Positions 1-9,310 of a DNA stretch of 64,000 bases are shown in pieces. Source of the DNA: Agrococcus sediminis (GTDB taxonomy: Bacteria > Actinomycetota > Actinomycetes > Actinomycetales > Microbacteriaceae); NCBI RefSeq assembly GCF_007923295.1, contig NZ_VOIR01000011.1:62001-126000 (forward strand), in the 5' to 3' direction. Position 1 is the first letter of the stretch. Each line of letters opens with the position of its first letter. Under the pieces are notes generated by a model. It made no database searches and had not been told where the DNA came from. It saw only the letters and a program-made list of their open reading frames with translations. A program made the translations under genes and the position numbers.

Positions 1-115
1 GCGTGACCGAGGCCTGCGTGAGGAACATCGAGGCGAACTTGCCGGCACCGATGACGCCGACCCGGATGGGCCCCGCGCTCTCGGCTCGGCGCTGCAGCAA
101 CGAGTACAGGTTCAT
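1..115 (-). CDS. NAD(P)-binding oxidoreductase, N-terminal fragment (homoserine dehydrogenase-like, COG4091 type)
   Basis: Only the first 38 codons are inside the window; the gene runs off the left edge. The fragment begins MNLYSLLQRRAESAG and continues into a Rossmann start, VGVIGAGKFASMF, with the GxGxxA dinucleotide-binding pattern near residues 23-28. The ATG at 115 is preceded by AAGGAG about 7 nt upstream, a strong ribosome site. A short leader before the glycine-rich loop, ending in QRR, is typical of predicted homoserine dehydrogenase-like proteins with a C-terminal SAF domain, often found in sugar or sugar-acid loci. The catalytic part is not visible, so the family assignment is an inference. 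Confidence 0.6.
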   Translation of the reverse strand, partial: MNLYSLLQRRAESAGPIRVGVIGAGKFASMFLTQASVT

Positions 116-160
116 GGACTGCTCCTTTGCAGTGGATCGCTCGGACGATGCGCGTGTCCG

Positions 161-172
161 ACTGTTGACAGT
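161..172. promoter_or_regulatory. Short inverted repeat upstream of the oxidoreductase (possible operator)
   Basis: ACTGT and ACAGT arms flank a TG centre, about 46 bases upstream of the oxidoreductase start on the minus strand, between that gene and the rightward lipoprotein gene. A regulator site here would fit the position, but the arms are only 5 bp and chance occurrence is likely. Confidence 0.2.
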
Positions 173-276
173 AGAACGTGAGGGGCGGATGCGTCAAGCA
201 CGGCTGGGTGGGTGCGGCGCGTCGTCGCTGTGGAGAGCGCGGGCCCTCGGTGCGGCCGTTCGCGTAACCTGCCCGC

Positions 277-813
277 ATGCTCGCCAGGCTCGGATCAGGT
301 CTCGCGCTCGCAGCGGTCGCAGCGCTCGCCCTCGTCGGCTGCTCGCCGCCGGAACCGGTCGCGACGACGCCGGCGGCCGAGAGCCAATCGCCAACGCCGA
401 CATCGACCGAAGAAGAGCTGCTTCAGGCGGCGGGCGAGGTCTACGTCGCCTACTCGAACGCCCATGTTCGAGCGGTGACCGAGAGAACCGTCTCTGCCTC
501 AGCGTTCGAAGGTCTCGCGACGAGCGCGCAAGCCGAGCAGGCCGCGCTCGAAGTCGACCTAGATATACAGGACGGCGTTAGTTACGACGGCCAGTACGCA
601 CTGGCGTCGATCGCACTTGAGTCACACGTGGCGACCACGCTAGAAGCGATTGTCTGTCTAAACATTGACGATCTCTCGGTCCGCAACGCGGCAGGTGAGC
701 AACTGGAACAGGGCGACCCGCGGCCGCTGCTAGTGACTTTCGATGTGCAGGAGACACCCCTCGTGGCTGCAGTCGGGCCGATACCCAACGGTTCGGAGCA
801 GTCGTGCCCTTGA
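277..813 (+). CDS. Putative lipoprotein of unknown function
   Basis: A 178-residue protein with a classic lipoprotein signal: a short basic start, a hydrophobic stretch and the lipobox LVGC with the lipid-accepting cysteine at residue 22. A Ser/Thr/Pro-rich linker (about residues 24-45) follows, as is usual between the lipid anchor and the folded domain. The rest (residues about 46-178) matches no family I can name. A TAACCT box ends only 6 nt before the ATG and there is no ribosome site, so the transcript may be leaderless. The next gene starts at an overlapping GTG, so the two exported proteins are probably co-expressed. Confidence 0.75.
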   Translation: MLARLGSGLALAAVAALALVGCSPPEPVATTPAAESQSPTPTSTEEELLQAAGEVYVAYSNAHVRAVTERTVSASAFEGLATSAQAEQAALEVDLDIQDGVSYDGQYALASIALESHVATTLEAIVCLNIDDLSVRNAAGEQLEQGDPRPLLVTFDVQETPLVAAVGPIPNGSEQSCP

Positions 814-1619
814 TCGCGCTACTGATGGTCGCGCTCGCGACCGCGAGTGCCGGCTCTGGCTCCGCGCAACTATGCACCGTCGCTCGCGCCAATGCAGGGT
901 TGTGCGACCCATCGGAGATCGGGCAGGCCGTTGTCGAGGGCAACCTGATCATTGGCCGTCCGGTGGAACCGGGTGCAGGCGGCGCACAGCCACCGGTGCC
1001 GAACCCTGAAGCCGAGCGCGCGTGGCGGGCCTACCTGCAGATGCTCCACGACCGCTGCATCGACATGGGTGAAGATCCGGCGGTGTGCCCGCCGCCTCCT
1101 CCGCCGCCTGGCGAGCCGCTGCCCGAAGCCGCGGCCGATCCGATCACCATGAGCGACCTCGCGGCGTTCCGGCCGCTGGTCGGCGAGCTCGTCGTCGAGC
1201 CCGACGGGTGGGGCGTCGTGGGCACGCCAACGAACTTCTACGCGACGGCCGAGGCGCACACGATGGACGGCGAGCTCTTCGACGTGCCCATCCGGGTGCG
1301 GTGGACGCCCTCGTCGTACGTCTTCGACTACGGCGACGGCACCGTCGAGGAGACCGAGGCGTCGGGCGCCGCCTGGCGCGGACCCGAGGAGTCGTGGACT
1401 GAGACGGCCACGAGCCATGCGTACGCGACGACGGACGACGTGCGCGCATCCGTCACCGTCGTCTTCACCGCCGAGGTCGACGCCGGCGGCGGCTGGTTCG
1501 CGGTGCCGGGCACGCTGCCGGTCGAGGCGCCGGCCGTCGACGTGAAGGTCTTCGAGGTCGACACCGTGCTGACGAACGGCGACTGCATGGCGAACCCGTC
1601 AGCGGCGGGGTGCGGCTGA
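804..1619 (+). CDS. Secreted protein with a PKD-like domain
   Basis: A 271-residue exported protein. The GTG at 804 overlaps the end of the lipoprotein gene by 10 nt and supplies a hydrophobic signal segment (PLIALLMVALATASAG); an in-frame ATG at 825 would truncate it. A proline run (PPPPPPPG, about residues 94-102) separates an N-terminal part from a C-terminal region containing YVFDYGDGTVEET and later SHAYATTDDVRASV, the spacing of a PKD/beta-sandwich domain (xDxGDG ... H.Y). Such domains mediate extracellular binding. Cysteines near the end (DCMANPSAAGC) may form a disulfide. The partner or ligand is unknown; co-expression with the lipoprotein suggests a cell-envelope function. Confidence 0.75.
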   Translation: MPLIALLMVALATASAGSGSAQLCTVARANAGLCDPSEIGQAVVEGNLIIGRPVEPGAGGAQPPVPNPEAERAWRAYLQMLHDRCIDMGEDPAVCPPPPPPPGEPLPEAAADPITMSDLAAFRPLVGELVVEPDGWGVVGTPTNFYATAEAHTMDGELFDVPIRVRWTPSSYVFDYGDGTVEETEASGAAWRGPEESWTETATSHAYATTDDVRASVTVVFTAEVDAGGGWFAVPGTLPVEAPAVDVKVFEVDTVLTNGDCMANPSAAGCG

Positions 1620-1645
1620 GCGCGGCGCGCCCGTAGAGTCGCGAC

Positions 1646-2629
<984 letters not shown>

Positions 2630-2630
2630 A

Positions 2631-2654
2631 GCGGAGGCCCTTTCGGGCCTCCGC
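2631..2654 (+). terminator. Intrinsic terminator after the Gfo/Idh/MocA gene
   Basis: Perfect 10-bp arms GCGGAGGCCC and GGGCCTCCGC flank a TTTC loop and start 1 nt after the stop codon. There is no U tract, as is common for actinobacterial terminators. Confidence 0.8.
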
Positions 2655-2717
2655 CGCGACGCCAGCGCCGACGCCCGTCCCGGGCGTCGGGAGCAGCCCC
2701 GACGTAGCGTGCGGGGT

Positions 2718-2793
2718 GGTCTCGAGACGCACTCGGCCTCCGGCCGAGCGCTCCTCGACCAGCGGGCGGACCGAAGGCTCCTCGACCAGCGGC
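2718..2793. repeat. Dispersed hairpin repeat, copy 1
   Basis: Begins GGTCTCGAGACGC, contains an inner hairpin (ACTCGGCC TCC GGCCGAG) and then GCTCCTCGACCAGCGG, followed by a second partial GCTCCTCGACCAGCGG. The same start and end motifs recur near 6828 and at 54218-54332 in this window. It looks like a REP/PU-type intergenic element; its function is unknown. Confidence 0.7.
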
Positions 2794-2799
2794 GGGCTG

Positions 2800-3084
2800 T
2801 CAGCGCGCCGCCGCCGCCTCCCGCTCGGCGATGCGCGCCCGCACCTCGGGCCGGCGCAGCGGCGGCACTGTCTTCGGCGGCTGACGCCGCTCGGGCAGGT
2901 CGTCGAGCAGGTGCCGCGTGATGTGGGCGACCTCGGCGACCGCCCGCTCGAACGCGTCGCGGGTGCGTTCGGTCGGATGCGTGATGCCCGACACCTTGCG
3001 CACGTACTGGCGCGCGGCGGCCTCGACCTCGTCGTCGTTCGCGGCCGGCTCGAGGCCGCGCAGCTCGGTGATGTTCCTGCACAT
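2800..3084 (-). CDS. DUF2277 family protein
   Basis: 94 residues starting MCRNITELRGLEPAA, the hallmark N-terminus of the DUF2277 family of small actinobacterial proteins. The ATG at 3084 is chosen because the family starts exactly there; an upstream in-frame ATG at 3153 would add 23 non-conserved residues. The middle (AARQYVRKVSGITHPTERTR) is also conserved in the family, and the C-terminus is charged and Ala/Arg-rich. Function unknown. The stop codon lies 6 nt from a dispersed repeat on the downstream side. Confidence 0.88.
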   Translation of the reverse strand: MCRNITELRGLEPAANDDEVEAAARQYVRKVSGITHPTERTRDAFERAVAEVAHITRHLLDDLPERRQPPKTVPPLRRPEVRARIAEREAAAAR

Positions 3085-3210
3085 GCGGCCAGGGTAGGCG
3101 TGCCGCGGAGGCACTCGCCAGGGCCGTCGACGCTCTCGAGGCGCCCCGTGCACAGGCCGCCTCCGATGTCAGTGGCCCCCTCTACCTTGGTGGCGACGAA
3201 GGGGTCGAGG

Positions 3211-4905
3211 GTGACGATGATCGAGCAGGCGGAGGCAGCGGTGCAGGCCGCGCGCGCCATGCTCACCGGCGCCCTCGACTTCGCGCGCGCCTCCGACGCC
3301 GAGGTCGTCGAGCTCCTCGCGCGCACGGCCGAGCTCTCACGCCTCGTCGACGCGCAGCGCGTGCACCTGGCCGGCGAGATCGCCGAGCGGTCCCGGGGCT
3401 CCGTCGACGAGTCGCTGTGCCGGCGGCTCGGCCAGCGCAGCGCCAAGGAGGCCGTCGCGTCGGCGTTCGGCATCCGGGCGGGCGACGCGCAGGCGATGCT
3501 CGCACTCGCCGCGGCCACGAGACCCGCAGTGGGGCTCTCGGGCGCCGACATCGCCGCGCGCTATCCCCGTGTGGCGCAGGCGCTCGACGCCGCCGCCATC
3601 TCGCTGCCGCAGGCGCGAGCCATCGTGCAGCAGCTCGAGCCTGCGGCGCCCCGTGCCGACCTCGACCAGCTCGCCTGGGCCGAGCAGCAGCTCGTGACGG
3701 CGGCGACCGACCCCGACTGGCCGCTCGGTCCCGAGCTGCTCGTCACGCAGGCACGCGCCTACGTCGCGGTGCTCGATCCCGACGGCGTGCTCCCGAGCGC
3801 CGAGCGGCAGCGGGCGCTGCGCAGCCTGCGCCTGCGGCAGCAGCCCGACGGCATGTGGCAGCTGCAGATGCTCTGCCCGCCCGAGGCGGGGTCCGCCCTC
3901 AAGGCGCTGCTGGATGCGTACACGTCGCCACGAGTGCGGGTCGCGTTCCGAGACAGCGGGGCGACCGCGGATGACACTGCCGATGACGGCGCCCTCAGCG
4001 CTCCCGTCGATCTCCCGCCCGACGAGCCGGTCGACGACCGCACACCCGAGCAGAAGCGCCACGACGTGCTCGTCGCGCTCGTGCAGGCGCACGCCGCCTC
4101 GGGCGGCGCCCCAGTCGCGGGCGGGGAGTCGCCGACCCTCGTGCTCACCGGCACGATCGACGCGTACGCGGCGTACCTGCACGGCGTCGAGCACGCCGAC
4201 CGCACTCTCACGATCGAGCACACCGGCGACCTCGTGCCGATCGAGACGGTCGACCGGCTGCTGTGCGATGCGCTCGTGCAGAAGGTGGTGCTCGACGAGC
4301 GAGGGCACCCGCTCGCGCTCGGCCGCGCCGACCGCCTGTTCAGCCGCGCGCAGAAGGCAGCGCTCGCCAAGCGCGACCAGGGCTGCATCACCCCGGGCTG
4401 CGGGATGCCCGTCGCCTGGACGGAGGCGCACCACGTCGTCTGGTGGGAGCAGGGCGGCGCGACCGACATCGACAACGGCGTGCTGCTGTGCAGCCACTGC
4501 CACCACGAGGTGCACGCCGGCCGTCTCGGAGTCATCGCCGCGAGCGACCGGCCGGGCGACTGGCGCGTCGTCGCCGAGCTGCGCGCCGCGAATCGCCACG
4601 CCCGGGCCCGGCGCACCACGACCGCTGCAGGATCCGCGCGAGTCGCGACGGCCGCTCACGCCGCGGCGAGCGCCGCGGCCGTCAGGATCGCGGCCGACGC
4701 GGCCATCAGCCCGAAGCTCGCCGCCGGATCGGAGCTCGCGCCCGCAGTGCCGCCGTCATCCCCGGTGCCGACGGTCCGCGCGCCACGGCGCTCCCGCGCA
4801 TCGGTCGAGGCGCGGCTGCGCGGCATGGCCCGAGCGCGACCGGACGGTCCGCGACCGCCGGCGTTCGACCTCCGCCCGCCGGCGCACATCGTGATGCGCA
4901 CCTGA
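3211..4905 (+). CDS. DUF222 / HNH endonuclease domain protein (13E12 repeat family)
   Basis: About 564 residues. The N-terminal two thirds match the DUF222 (REP13E12) fold typical of actinobacterial multicopy proteins; the C-terminal part carries an HNH nuclease motif (GCITPGCGMP ... EAHHV ... DNGVLLCSHCHHEVH, residues about 390-435) with paired zinc cysteines and catalytic histidines. Start choice: GTG 3211 has AAGGGG six bases upstream; ATG 3217 is the alternative and changes only two residues. The tail (about residues 470-564) is basic and Ala/Arg-rich. Members are thought to be homing-type or DNA-processing nucleases, usually present in several copies per genome. The biological role is not established. 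Confidence 0.88.
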   Translation: MTMIEQAEAAVQAARAMLTGALDFARASDAEVVELLARTAELSRLVDAQRVHLAGEIAERSRGSVDESLCRRLGQRSAKEAVASAFGIRAGDAQAMLALAAATRPAVGLSGADIAARYPRVAQALDAAAISLPQARAIVQQLEPAAPRADLDQLAWAEQQLVTAATDPDWPLGPELLVTQARAYVAVLDPDGVLPSAERQRALRSLRLRQQPDGMWQLQMLCPPEAGSALKALLDAYTSPRVRVAFRDSGATADDTADDGALSAPVDLPPDEPVDDRTPEQKRHDVLVALVQAHAASGGAPVAGGESPTLVLTGTIDAYAAYLHGVEHADRTLTIEHTGDLVPIETVDRLLCDALVQKVVLDERGHPLALGRADRLFSRAQKAALAKRDQGCITPGCGMPVAWTEAHHVVWWEQGGATDIDNGVLLCSHCHHEVHAGRLGVIAASDRPGDWRVVAELRAANRHARARRTTTAAGSARVATAAHAAASAAAVRIAADAAISPKLAAGSELAPAVPPSSPVPTVRAPRRSRASVEARLRGMARARPDGPRPPAFDLRPPAHIVMRT

Positions 4906-4922
4906 CGGGGAGTGCTCCCCCG
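4906..4922. terminator. Possible terminator between convergent genes
   Basis: GGGGAG and CTCCCC arms around a two-base centre follow the HNH gene stop at once. The box AGTGCTCCCCCGG occurs again near 4979. The 114-base gap separates two convergent genes, so a terminator is expected; the short loop makes this copy uncertain. Confidence 0.4.
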
Positions 4923-5019
4923 GGCAGTGCTCCGCAGCGCTCCCGATCGGCGACGCGCCGGCCGATGCTCCGGCGAGCAGTGCTCCCCCGGTCCGCGATG
5001 CCCTTAGGCGACCCGCCGG

Positions 5020-5865
5020 TCAGCTCTCCTTCGTGATCTCGACGCTGACGAAGAGCTGCGACTTGCCGGCTCCGGCGTAGACGCCGCGCAGCGGGGGCAC
5101 GTCGTTGTAATCGCGCCCGAGGCCGACCTTCACGTGCCGCTCGCCGATGTCGATGAGGTTCGTCGGGTCCCACGCGTTCCACTCGCCGGTGAACCACTCC
5201 ACCCATGCGTGCGACTCGCCGCGGATCGTCTCGCCGATCTGCGCGTTCGGCCGCGGGTGCAGGTAGCCCGACACGTAGCGCGCCGGGATGCCGACCGCCC
5301 GCAGCGCGCCGATCGTGATGTGCGCGATGTCCTGGCAGACGCCCTTGCGGTTCGTCCACGCCTCCGAGGCGAGCGTGTGCACGTGCGTCACGCCCGACAT
5401 GTACTCCATCTCCTCGCCGACCATGCGGGCGATGGCCGACGCGGCGGCGCCCGGCGACGGCGACGCATCCTTGATCTCCTGCGACGCCCGCACGAGGTCG
5501 TCGGTCGGGCGCGTGCGCACCGTCTGCCCGAGCTGCTCGACGTGCTGCGTGGCGCGCGAGGCGACCTTCTCGAGCTGCTCCCACGACAGGTCGTGCCCGC
5601 CGGTGAGGCGCGGGCGCACCTCGACGAGGCTCGTCGCCGTCAGCTGCAGCTCGGTGTGCGGCGCGAGCACGTCGAACGAGACGACCTTCGTGCCCCAGTA
5701 GTCCTCGTACGTGTTGATCGAGGTGTTGGGGCGGATGTCGAGGTTCGAGTAGATGACGAACTGGCCGTCGCTCGTCGACGGCAGCATGCGCGACTCGTTG
5801 TACGAGGCGACGGCCGGCTGCTCGTAGCGGTAGCCGGTGGTGTGGCGGATGCGGATGCGGCTCAC
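5020..5865 (-). CDS. Transglutaminase-like cysteine peptidase family protein
   Basis: 281 residues. The N-terminal beta domain (RIRIRHTTGYRYEQPA) is typical of bacterial transglutaminase-like proteins. The core has the Cys-His-Asp triad: NRKGVCQDIAHITI (Cys near residue 175), SHAWVEWFTGEWNAWDPTN (His near 219, Asp near 234). GTG 5865 is chosen because it overlaps the preceding gene stop as GTGA and begins exactly at the conserved domain. It is the last gene of a three-gene cassette with an alpha-E protein and a CP-ATP-grasp protein. In such cassettes the transglutaminase is presumed to hydrolyse or transfer amide bonds on a peptide made by the ATP-grasp protein; the substrate is unknown. Confidence 0.92.
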   Translation of the reverse strand: MSRIRIRHTTGYRYEQPAVASYNESRMLPSTSDGQFVIYSNLDIRPNTSINTYEDYWGTKVVSFDVLAPHTELQLTATSLVEVRPRLTGGHDLSWEQLEKVASRATQHVEQLGQTVRTRPTDDLVRASQEIKDASPSPGAAASAIARMVGEEMEYMSGVTHVHTLASEAWTNRKGVCQDIAHITIGALRAVGIPARYVSGYLHPRPNAQIGETIRGESHAWVEWFTGEWNAWDPTNLIDIGERHVKVGLGRDYNDVPPLRGVYAGAGKSQLFVSVEITKES

Positions 5866-6794
5866 GATGCCTCCCTCGTCCAGGCGGGCATGTTGTGGGT
5901 CGGGAAGTAGCGCTCCCGCACCGCGTGCGAAACGGCGGTCGTCGTGGTCTGCACCTTGTCCATCACGGTCGGCAGGTTCTCGATGATCTCCTGGATGGGC
6001 GTGAACTCGAGCTCCGCGCGGATCTGCCCGAGCATCCGCTGCGCCTGGTCGACGTAGCCGATGCGGTCCTGCCGCGGCTCGATGTCCTGCAGGCACTCCT
6101 CGGCGCCGCGCACCGAGAAGAGGATCGAGCGCGGGAAGAGCCGGTCGAGCAGCAGGAACTCGGCCGCGTTCGTGCTCGAGGGCACGCCGCGGTAGGTGCG
6201 CAGGTACGCCTCGTATGCGCCCACCGAGCGGAGGATCGTCGTCCACGAGGGGCCGGATGCCTCGGTCAGCGCCCGGGTCGCCAGCAGTCGGGCGACCATG
6301 TCGGCCCGCTCGATGAAGCGGCCGAGCGTGAAGAAGCTCCACGCGTCGTCGCGGCTCGCGGTCGAGTCGGCCATGCCGCCCGCGAGCGCCGCGCGCTCGC
6401 GCACCCAGCCGAACATGACGTGCACCTGCTCGGGGTTCACGCGGCGCGGCATGTTCGCGTAGGTGGCGTTCAGCACCTCCCACAGCTCGGTCGAGATGAT
6501 CTCGCGCGCACGGCGGGCGTTCTCTCGCGCCGCGTTCACCGAGTAGGCGATCGACGCGGGCTGCGTGCGGTCGGTCGCGAGCGTGTTGACGACGTCGACG
6601 CGGGTGAGCTTGCGGTCCGGCGGCGCGTCGTGGCCCATGACGCCGAGCAGCGCGCGGCAGGCGGTGTCCTCGTCGACCGCGACGTCCTCGAGGAGGAGCT
6701 GCAGGTAGACGTCGAGGATGCGCGCGGTGCCGTCGGCGCGCTCGATGTAGCGGCCGATCCAGAACAGGCTCTCGGCGATGCGGCTGAGCATCAT
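5862..6794 (-). CDS. Alpha-E domain-containing protein (DUF403)
   Basis: 310 residues beginning MMLSRIAESLFWIGRYIERADGTAR, the strongly conserved start of the alpha-E (DUF403) family, an all-helical domain. A second conserved segment, FFTLGRFIERADMVARLL (about residues 150-167), repeats the same motif, consistent with an internally duplicated helical fold. The gene overlaps its upstream and downstream neighbours by 4 bp each, so translation is coupled. The family nearly always accompanies CP-ATP-grasp and transglutaminase genes, sometimes fused. Its biochemical role is unknown. Confidence 0.92.
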   Translation of the reverse strand: MMLSRIAESLFWIGRYIERADGTARILDVYLQLLLEDVAVDEDTACRALLGVMGHDAPPDRKLTRVDVVNTLATDRTQPASIAYSVNAARENARRAREIISTELWEVLNATYANMPRRVNPEQVHVMFGWVRERAALAGGMADSTASRDDAWSFFTLGRFIERADMVARLLATRALTEASGPSWTTILRSVGAYEAYLRTYRGVPSSTNAAEFLLLDRLFPRSILFSVRGAEECLQDIEPRQDRIGYVDQAQRMLGQIRAELEFTPIQEIIENLPTVMDKVQTTTTAVSHAVRERYFPTHNMPAWTREAS

Positions 6795-8497
6795 GAGCGC
6801 TCACCTCCTGTCTGCTCGGTGCGGGATGGTCTCGAGACGCCGCCCGCGGCGGCTCCTCGACCGGCGGGGTCGAGCGCCTGCTGCTGCTGCTCCTCCTGGC
6901 CGGCGCGGCCGCGGGGGGCGTCCTGCGGGCTCTGGTCCTGCGGGTGCTCGTGGCCGCCGACGATGCTGATCGGGCGCGTGAGCGGCTCGCCGCTCGCGCC
7001 GAACTCGGCATCGTGGTCGATCTGCGGCAGCTGCTCGCGGGCGCCGGCGAGCACCCAGGTGTCCTTCGAGCCTCCGCCCTGGGAGGAGTTGACGACGAGC
7101 TGGCCCTCGGGGAGCGCGACGCGGGTGAGGCCTCCCGGCAGCACCCACACATCCTTCCCGTCGTTCACGGCGAAGGGGCGCAGGTCGACGTGGCGGGGGC
7201 GCATGCCGTCCTCGACGAGCGTCGGGATCGTCGACAGCTGCACGACCGGCTGCGCGATCCAGCCGCGCGGATCGTCGAGCAGCCGCTGCTTGAGCGCCTC
7301 GAGCTCGTCCTGCGTCGCATCGGGGCCGACGACGAGGCCCTTGCCGCCGGAGCCGTCGACGGGCTTCACGACCAGCTCGTGCAGGCGGTCGATGACCTCC
7401 TCGAGCGCGCCCGGATCCTCGAGCCGCCACGTGTCGACGTTCTTGAGGATGGGCTCCTCCGACAGGTAGTAGCGGATGAGCTCGGGCACGTACGTGTAGA
7501 CGAGCTTGTCGTCGGCGATGCCGTTGCCGACGGCGTTCGCGATCGTGACGTTGCCGAGGCGCGCGGCGAGCATGAGGCCGGGGCTCCCGAGCATCGAGTC
7601 GGCGCGGAACTGCAGCGGGTCGAGGTAGTCGTCGTCGACGCGGCGGTAGATCACGTCGACGCGCGCGGGGCCCTCGGTGGTGCGCATGTAGACGCGGCCG
7701 CCGCTCGTGAACAGGTCGCGGCCCTCGACGAGCTCGACGCCCATGAGGCGCGCGAGCAGCGTGTGCTCGAAGTAGGCGGAGTTGTAGACGCCGGGCGTGA
7801 GCACCACGACGCGCGGGTCGTCGACGCCCGCGGGGGCCGCGGCGCGCAGCGCGTGCAGCAGCTTGTCGCAGTAGTCGCCGACCGGGCGCACCCGCATCGA
7901 CGAGAACATCTCGGGCAGCGTCTGCGCGATGACGCGGCGGTTCGAGATGACATAGCTCACGCCCGAGGGCACTCGCACGTTGTCCTCGAGCACCCGCCAC
8001 TCGCCGTCCTGGTCGCGGATCAGGTCGATGCCCGACACGTGGATGCGCACGCCGTTGGCGCCCGTGATGCCGGCCGCCTGGCGGTGGAAGTGGGTGGAGG
8101 TGCTGATGAGCTTCGCGGGGATGATGCCGTCCTCGACGGCGCGCTGCGGGCCGTACATGTCGGCGAGGAACGCCTCGAGCGCGCGCACCCGCTGCTGCAC
8201 GCCCGACTCGACGTGGCGCCAGTCCTCGGCGGTGATGATGCGCGGGATGGCGTCGAGCGGGAACGGCCGCTCCTCGCCCGCGAAGTCGAAGGTCACGCCC
8301 TGCGCGAGGTAGGAGGTGGCGAGCGCGTCGGCGCGGGCCCGGAGGTCGTCCTTGGTGAGCTCGCTCAGCGCGTCGTACAGCGGCTTGTAGGGGCCGCGCG
8401 CCTCGCCCTTGCTCTCGAACATCTCATCCCACGCCGTGCCCTCGCGCTTCCGCGGATTCGCGAAGGGCTTGTCGTAGTCGTCGAAGAGGTCGCCCAT
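6791..8497 (-). CDS. Circularly permuted type 2 ATP-grasp protein (DUF404/DUF407)
   Basis: 568 residues. The core carries family signatures: YGPQRAVEDGIIPAKLI, the region around HVSGIDLIRDQDGEWRVLEDN with ATP/Mg-binding acidic residues, and LVVKPVDGSGGKGLVVGP, the glycine-rich ATP-grasp loop. ATP-grasp enzymes form amide bonds by acyl-phosphate activation, so a peptide-like product is inferred. First gene of the cassette, 4-bp overlap with the alpha-E gene. Oddity: the last 60 or so residues are low-complexity (Gln, Gly, Pro, Arg), and the segment near residues 543-556 is encoded by a copy of the dispersed repeat. The tail is therefore probably a late addition and not catalytic. Confidence 0.92.
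   Translation of the reverse strand: MGDLFDDYDKPFANPRKREGTAWDEMFESKGEARGPYKPLYDALSELTKDDLRARADALATSYLAQGVTFDFAGEERPFPLDAIPRIITAEDWRHVESGVQQRVRALEAFLADMYGPQRAVEDGIIPAKLISTSTHFHRQAAGITGANGVRIHVSGIDLIRDQDGEWRVLEDNVRVPSGVSYVISNRRVIAQTLPEMFSSMRVRPVGDYCDKLLHALRAAAPAGVDDPRVVVLTPGVYNSAYFEHTLLARLMGVELVEGRDLFTSGGRVYMRTTEGPARVDVIYRRVDDDYLDPLQFRADSMLGSPGLMLAARLGNVTIANAVGNGIADDKLVYTYVPELIRYYLSEEPILKNVDTWRLEDPGALEEVIDRLHELVVKPVDGSGGKGLVVGPDATQDELEALKQRLLDDPRGWIAQPVVQLSTIPTLVEDGMRPRHVDLRPFAVNDGKDVWVLPGGLTRVALPEGQLVVNSSQGGGSKDTWVLAGAREQLPQIDHDAEFGASGEPLTRPISIVGGHEHPQDQSPQDAPRGRAGQEEQQQQALDPAGRGAAAGGVSRPSRTEQTGGERS
6828..6868. repeat. Dispersed hairpin repeat, copy 2, inside the ATP-grasp coding sequence
   Basis: GGTCTCGAGACGC, then a GC-rich inner hairpin (CGCC CGC GGCG), then GCTCCTCGACCGGCGG. 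It matches the start and end of the element at 2718 but is shorter. It lies entirely within the 3' end of the ATP-grasp gene, about 37 bases before its stop codon. Confidence 0.7.
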
Positions 8498-8561
8498 GCC
8501 CGCGAGCCTACTGGCGCTGTGTTTCGGGCTCGCTCACCGCCGTCCCCCGGCCGGCGCGGGG

Positions 8562-9284
8562 TCAGCGGTCGCCGGCGACGCGCAGGATGCGCGCAGTCGC
8601 GGTGGCCATGTGCTCGGCCATCGCGGCCTGCGCGGCGGCGCTGTCGCCGGCGATGATCGCGTCGGCGATCGCCGCGTGCTCGCGGATCGCGGTCTCGACG
8701 TCGCGCGGATCCTCGACGGCGTGCTCGAACCAGACGCGCAGCAGCGAGCGCGCCGTCGAGAGCAGGTCGCTGAGGATGGCGTTGCCGGCCATCGCGGCGA
8801 GGTGGCGGTGGAACGCGATGTCCTGCTCGACGTAGCCCTCGAGGTCGGCATCGCGCTGCGCCTGCACGAGCGCGCGCAGCCGCTCGGCGTCCTTCGGCGT
8901 CACGACCTGCGCCGCCCGCTCGGCGGCGGCGCGCTCGAGCGCGGCGCGCACGAAGGCGACATCCTCCATCTGCTCCTGGTCGACGAGCATCGACCACGAG
9001 AGCGTCTGCGGCAGCAGCTCCGACGTCGCCGACCGCAGGTAGGTGCCCGAGCCCGCGCGGGTCTCGACGACGCCCAGCACCTCGAGCGCGGCGATCGCCT
9101 CGCGCACCGCCGAGCGGCCGACGCCGAGCGCCTCGGTGAGCTTGCGCTCCGAGGGCAGCCGGTCGCCGGCGCGCATGCTGTCGCCGAGCAGCAGCTTCAG
9201 CAGCTGCTGCGCGACCGAGCCGCTCACCGAGGTGGTGGCGGTCGTCGAGCGGCGCAGCGCGTCGAGGAGGGATGCGTCGGACAC
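8562..9284 (-). CDS. FadR/GntR family transcriptional regulator
   Basis: 240 residues. The N-terminal winged helix (SVAQQLLKLLLGDSMRAGD, LPSERKLTEALGVGRSAVREA, then VVETRAGSGTYL) is followed by an all-helical FCD effector domain with metal-binding histidines (AFHRHLAAMAGN). GTG 9284 is chosen because upstream in-frame codons run through the divergent promoter; no clear ribosome site is visible, so the message may be leaderless. Divergently transcribed from the isomerase/ApnO-like/GntP operon, with a palindrome in the shared promoter, so it is probably the local repressor responding to the sugar acid or an intermediate. Confidence 0.88.
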   Translation of the reverse strand: MSDASLLDALRRSTTATTSVSGSVAQQLLKLLLGDSMRAGDRLPSERKLTEALGVGRSAVREAIAALEVLGVVETRAGSGTYLRSATSELLPQTLSWSMLVDQEQMEDVAFVRAALERAAAERAAQVVTPKDAERLRALVQAQRDADLEGYVEQDIAFHRHLAAMAGNAILSDLLSTARSLLRVWFEHAVEDPRDVETAIREHAAIADAIIAGDSAAAQAAMAEHMATATARILRVAGDR

Positions 9285-9310
9285 GGGATGAGCGTACCCC
9301 GCGTCGTTCG

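Noticed and set aside
3211-4905. Group II intron or IS-encoded nuclease
   Set aside because: The HNH motif belongs to the DUF222/13E12 family; no reverse transcriptase, no inverted terminal repeats and no target duplication are seen.
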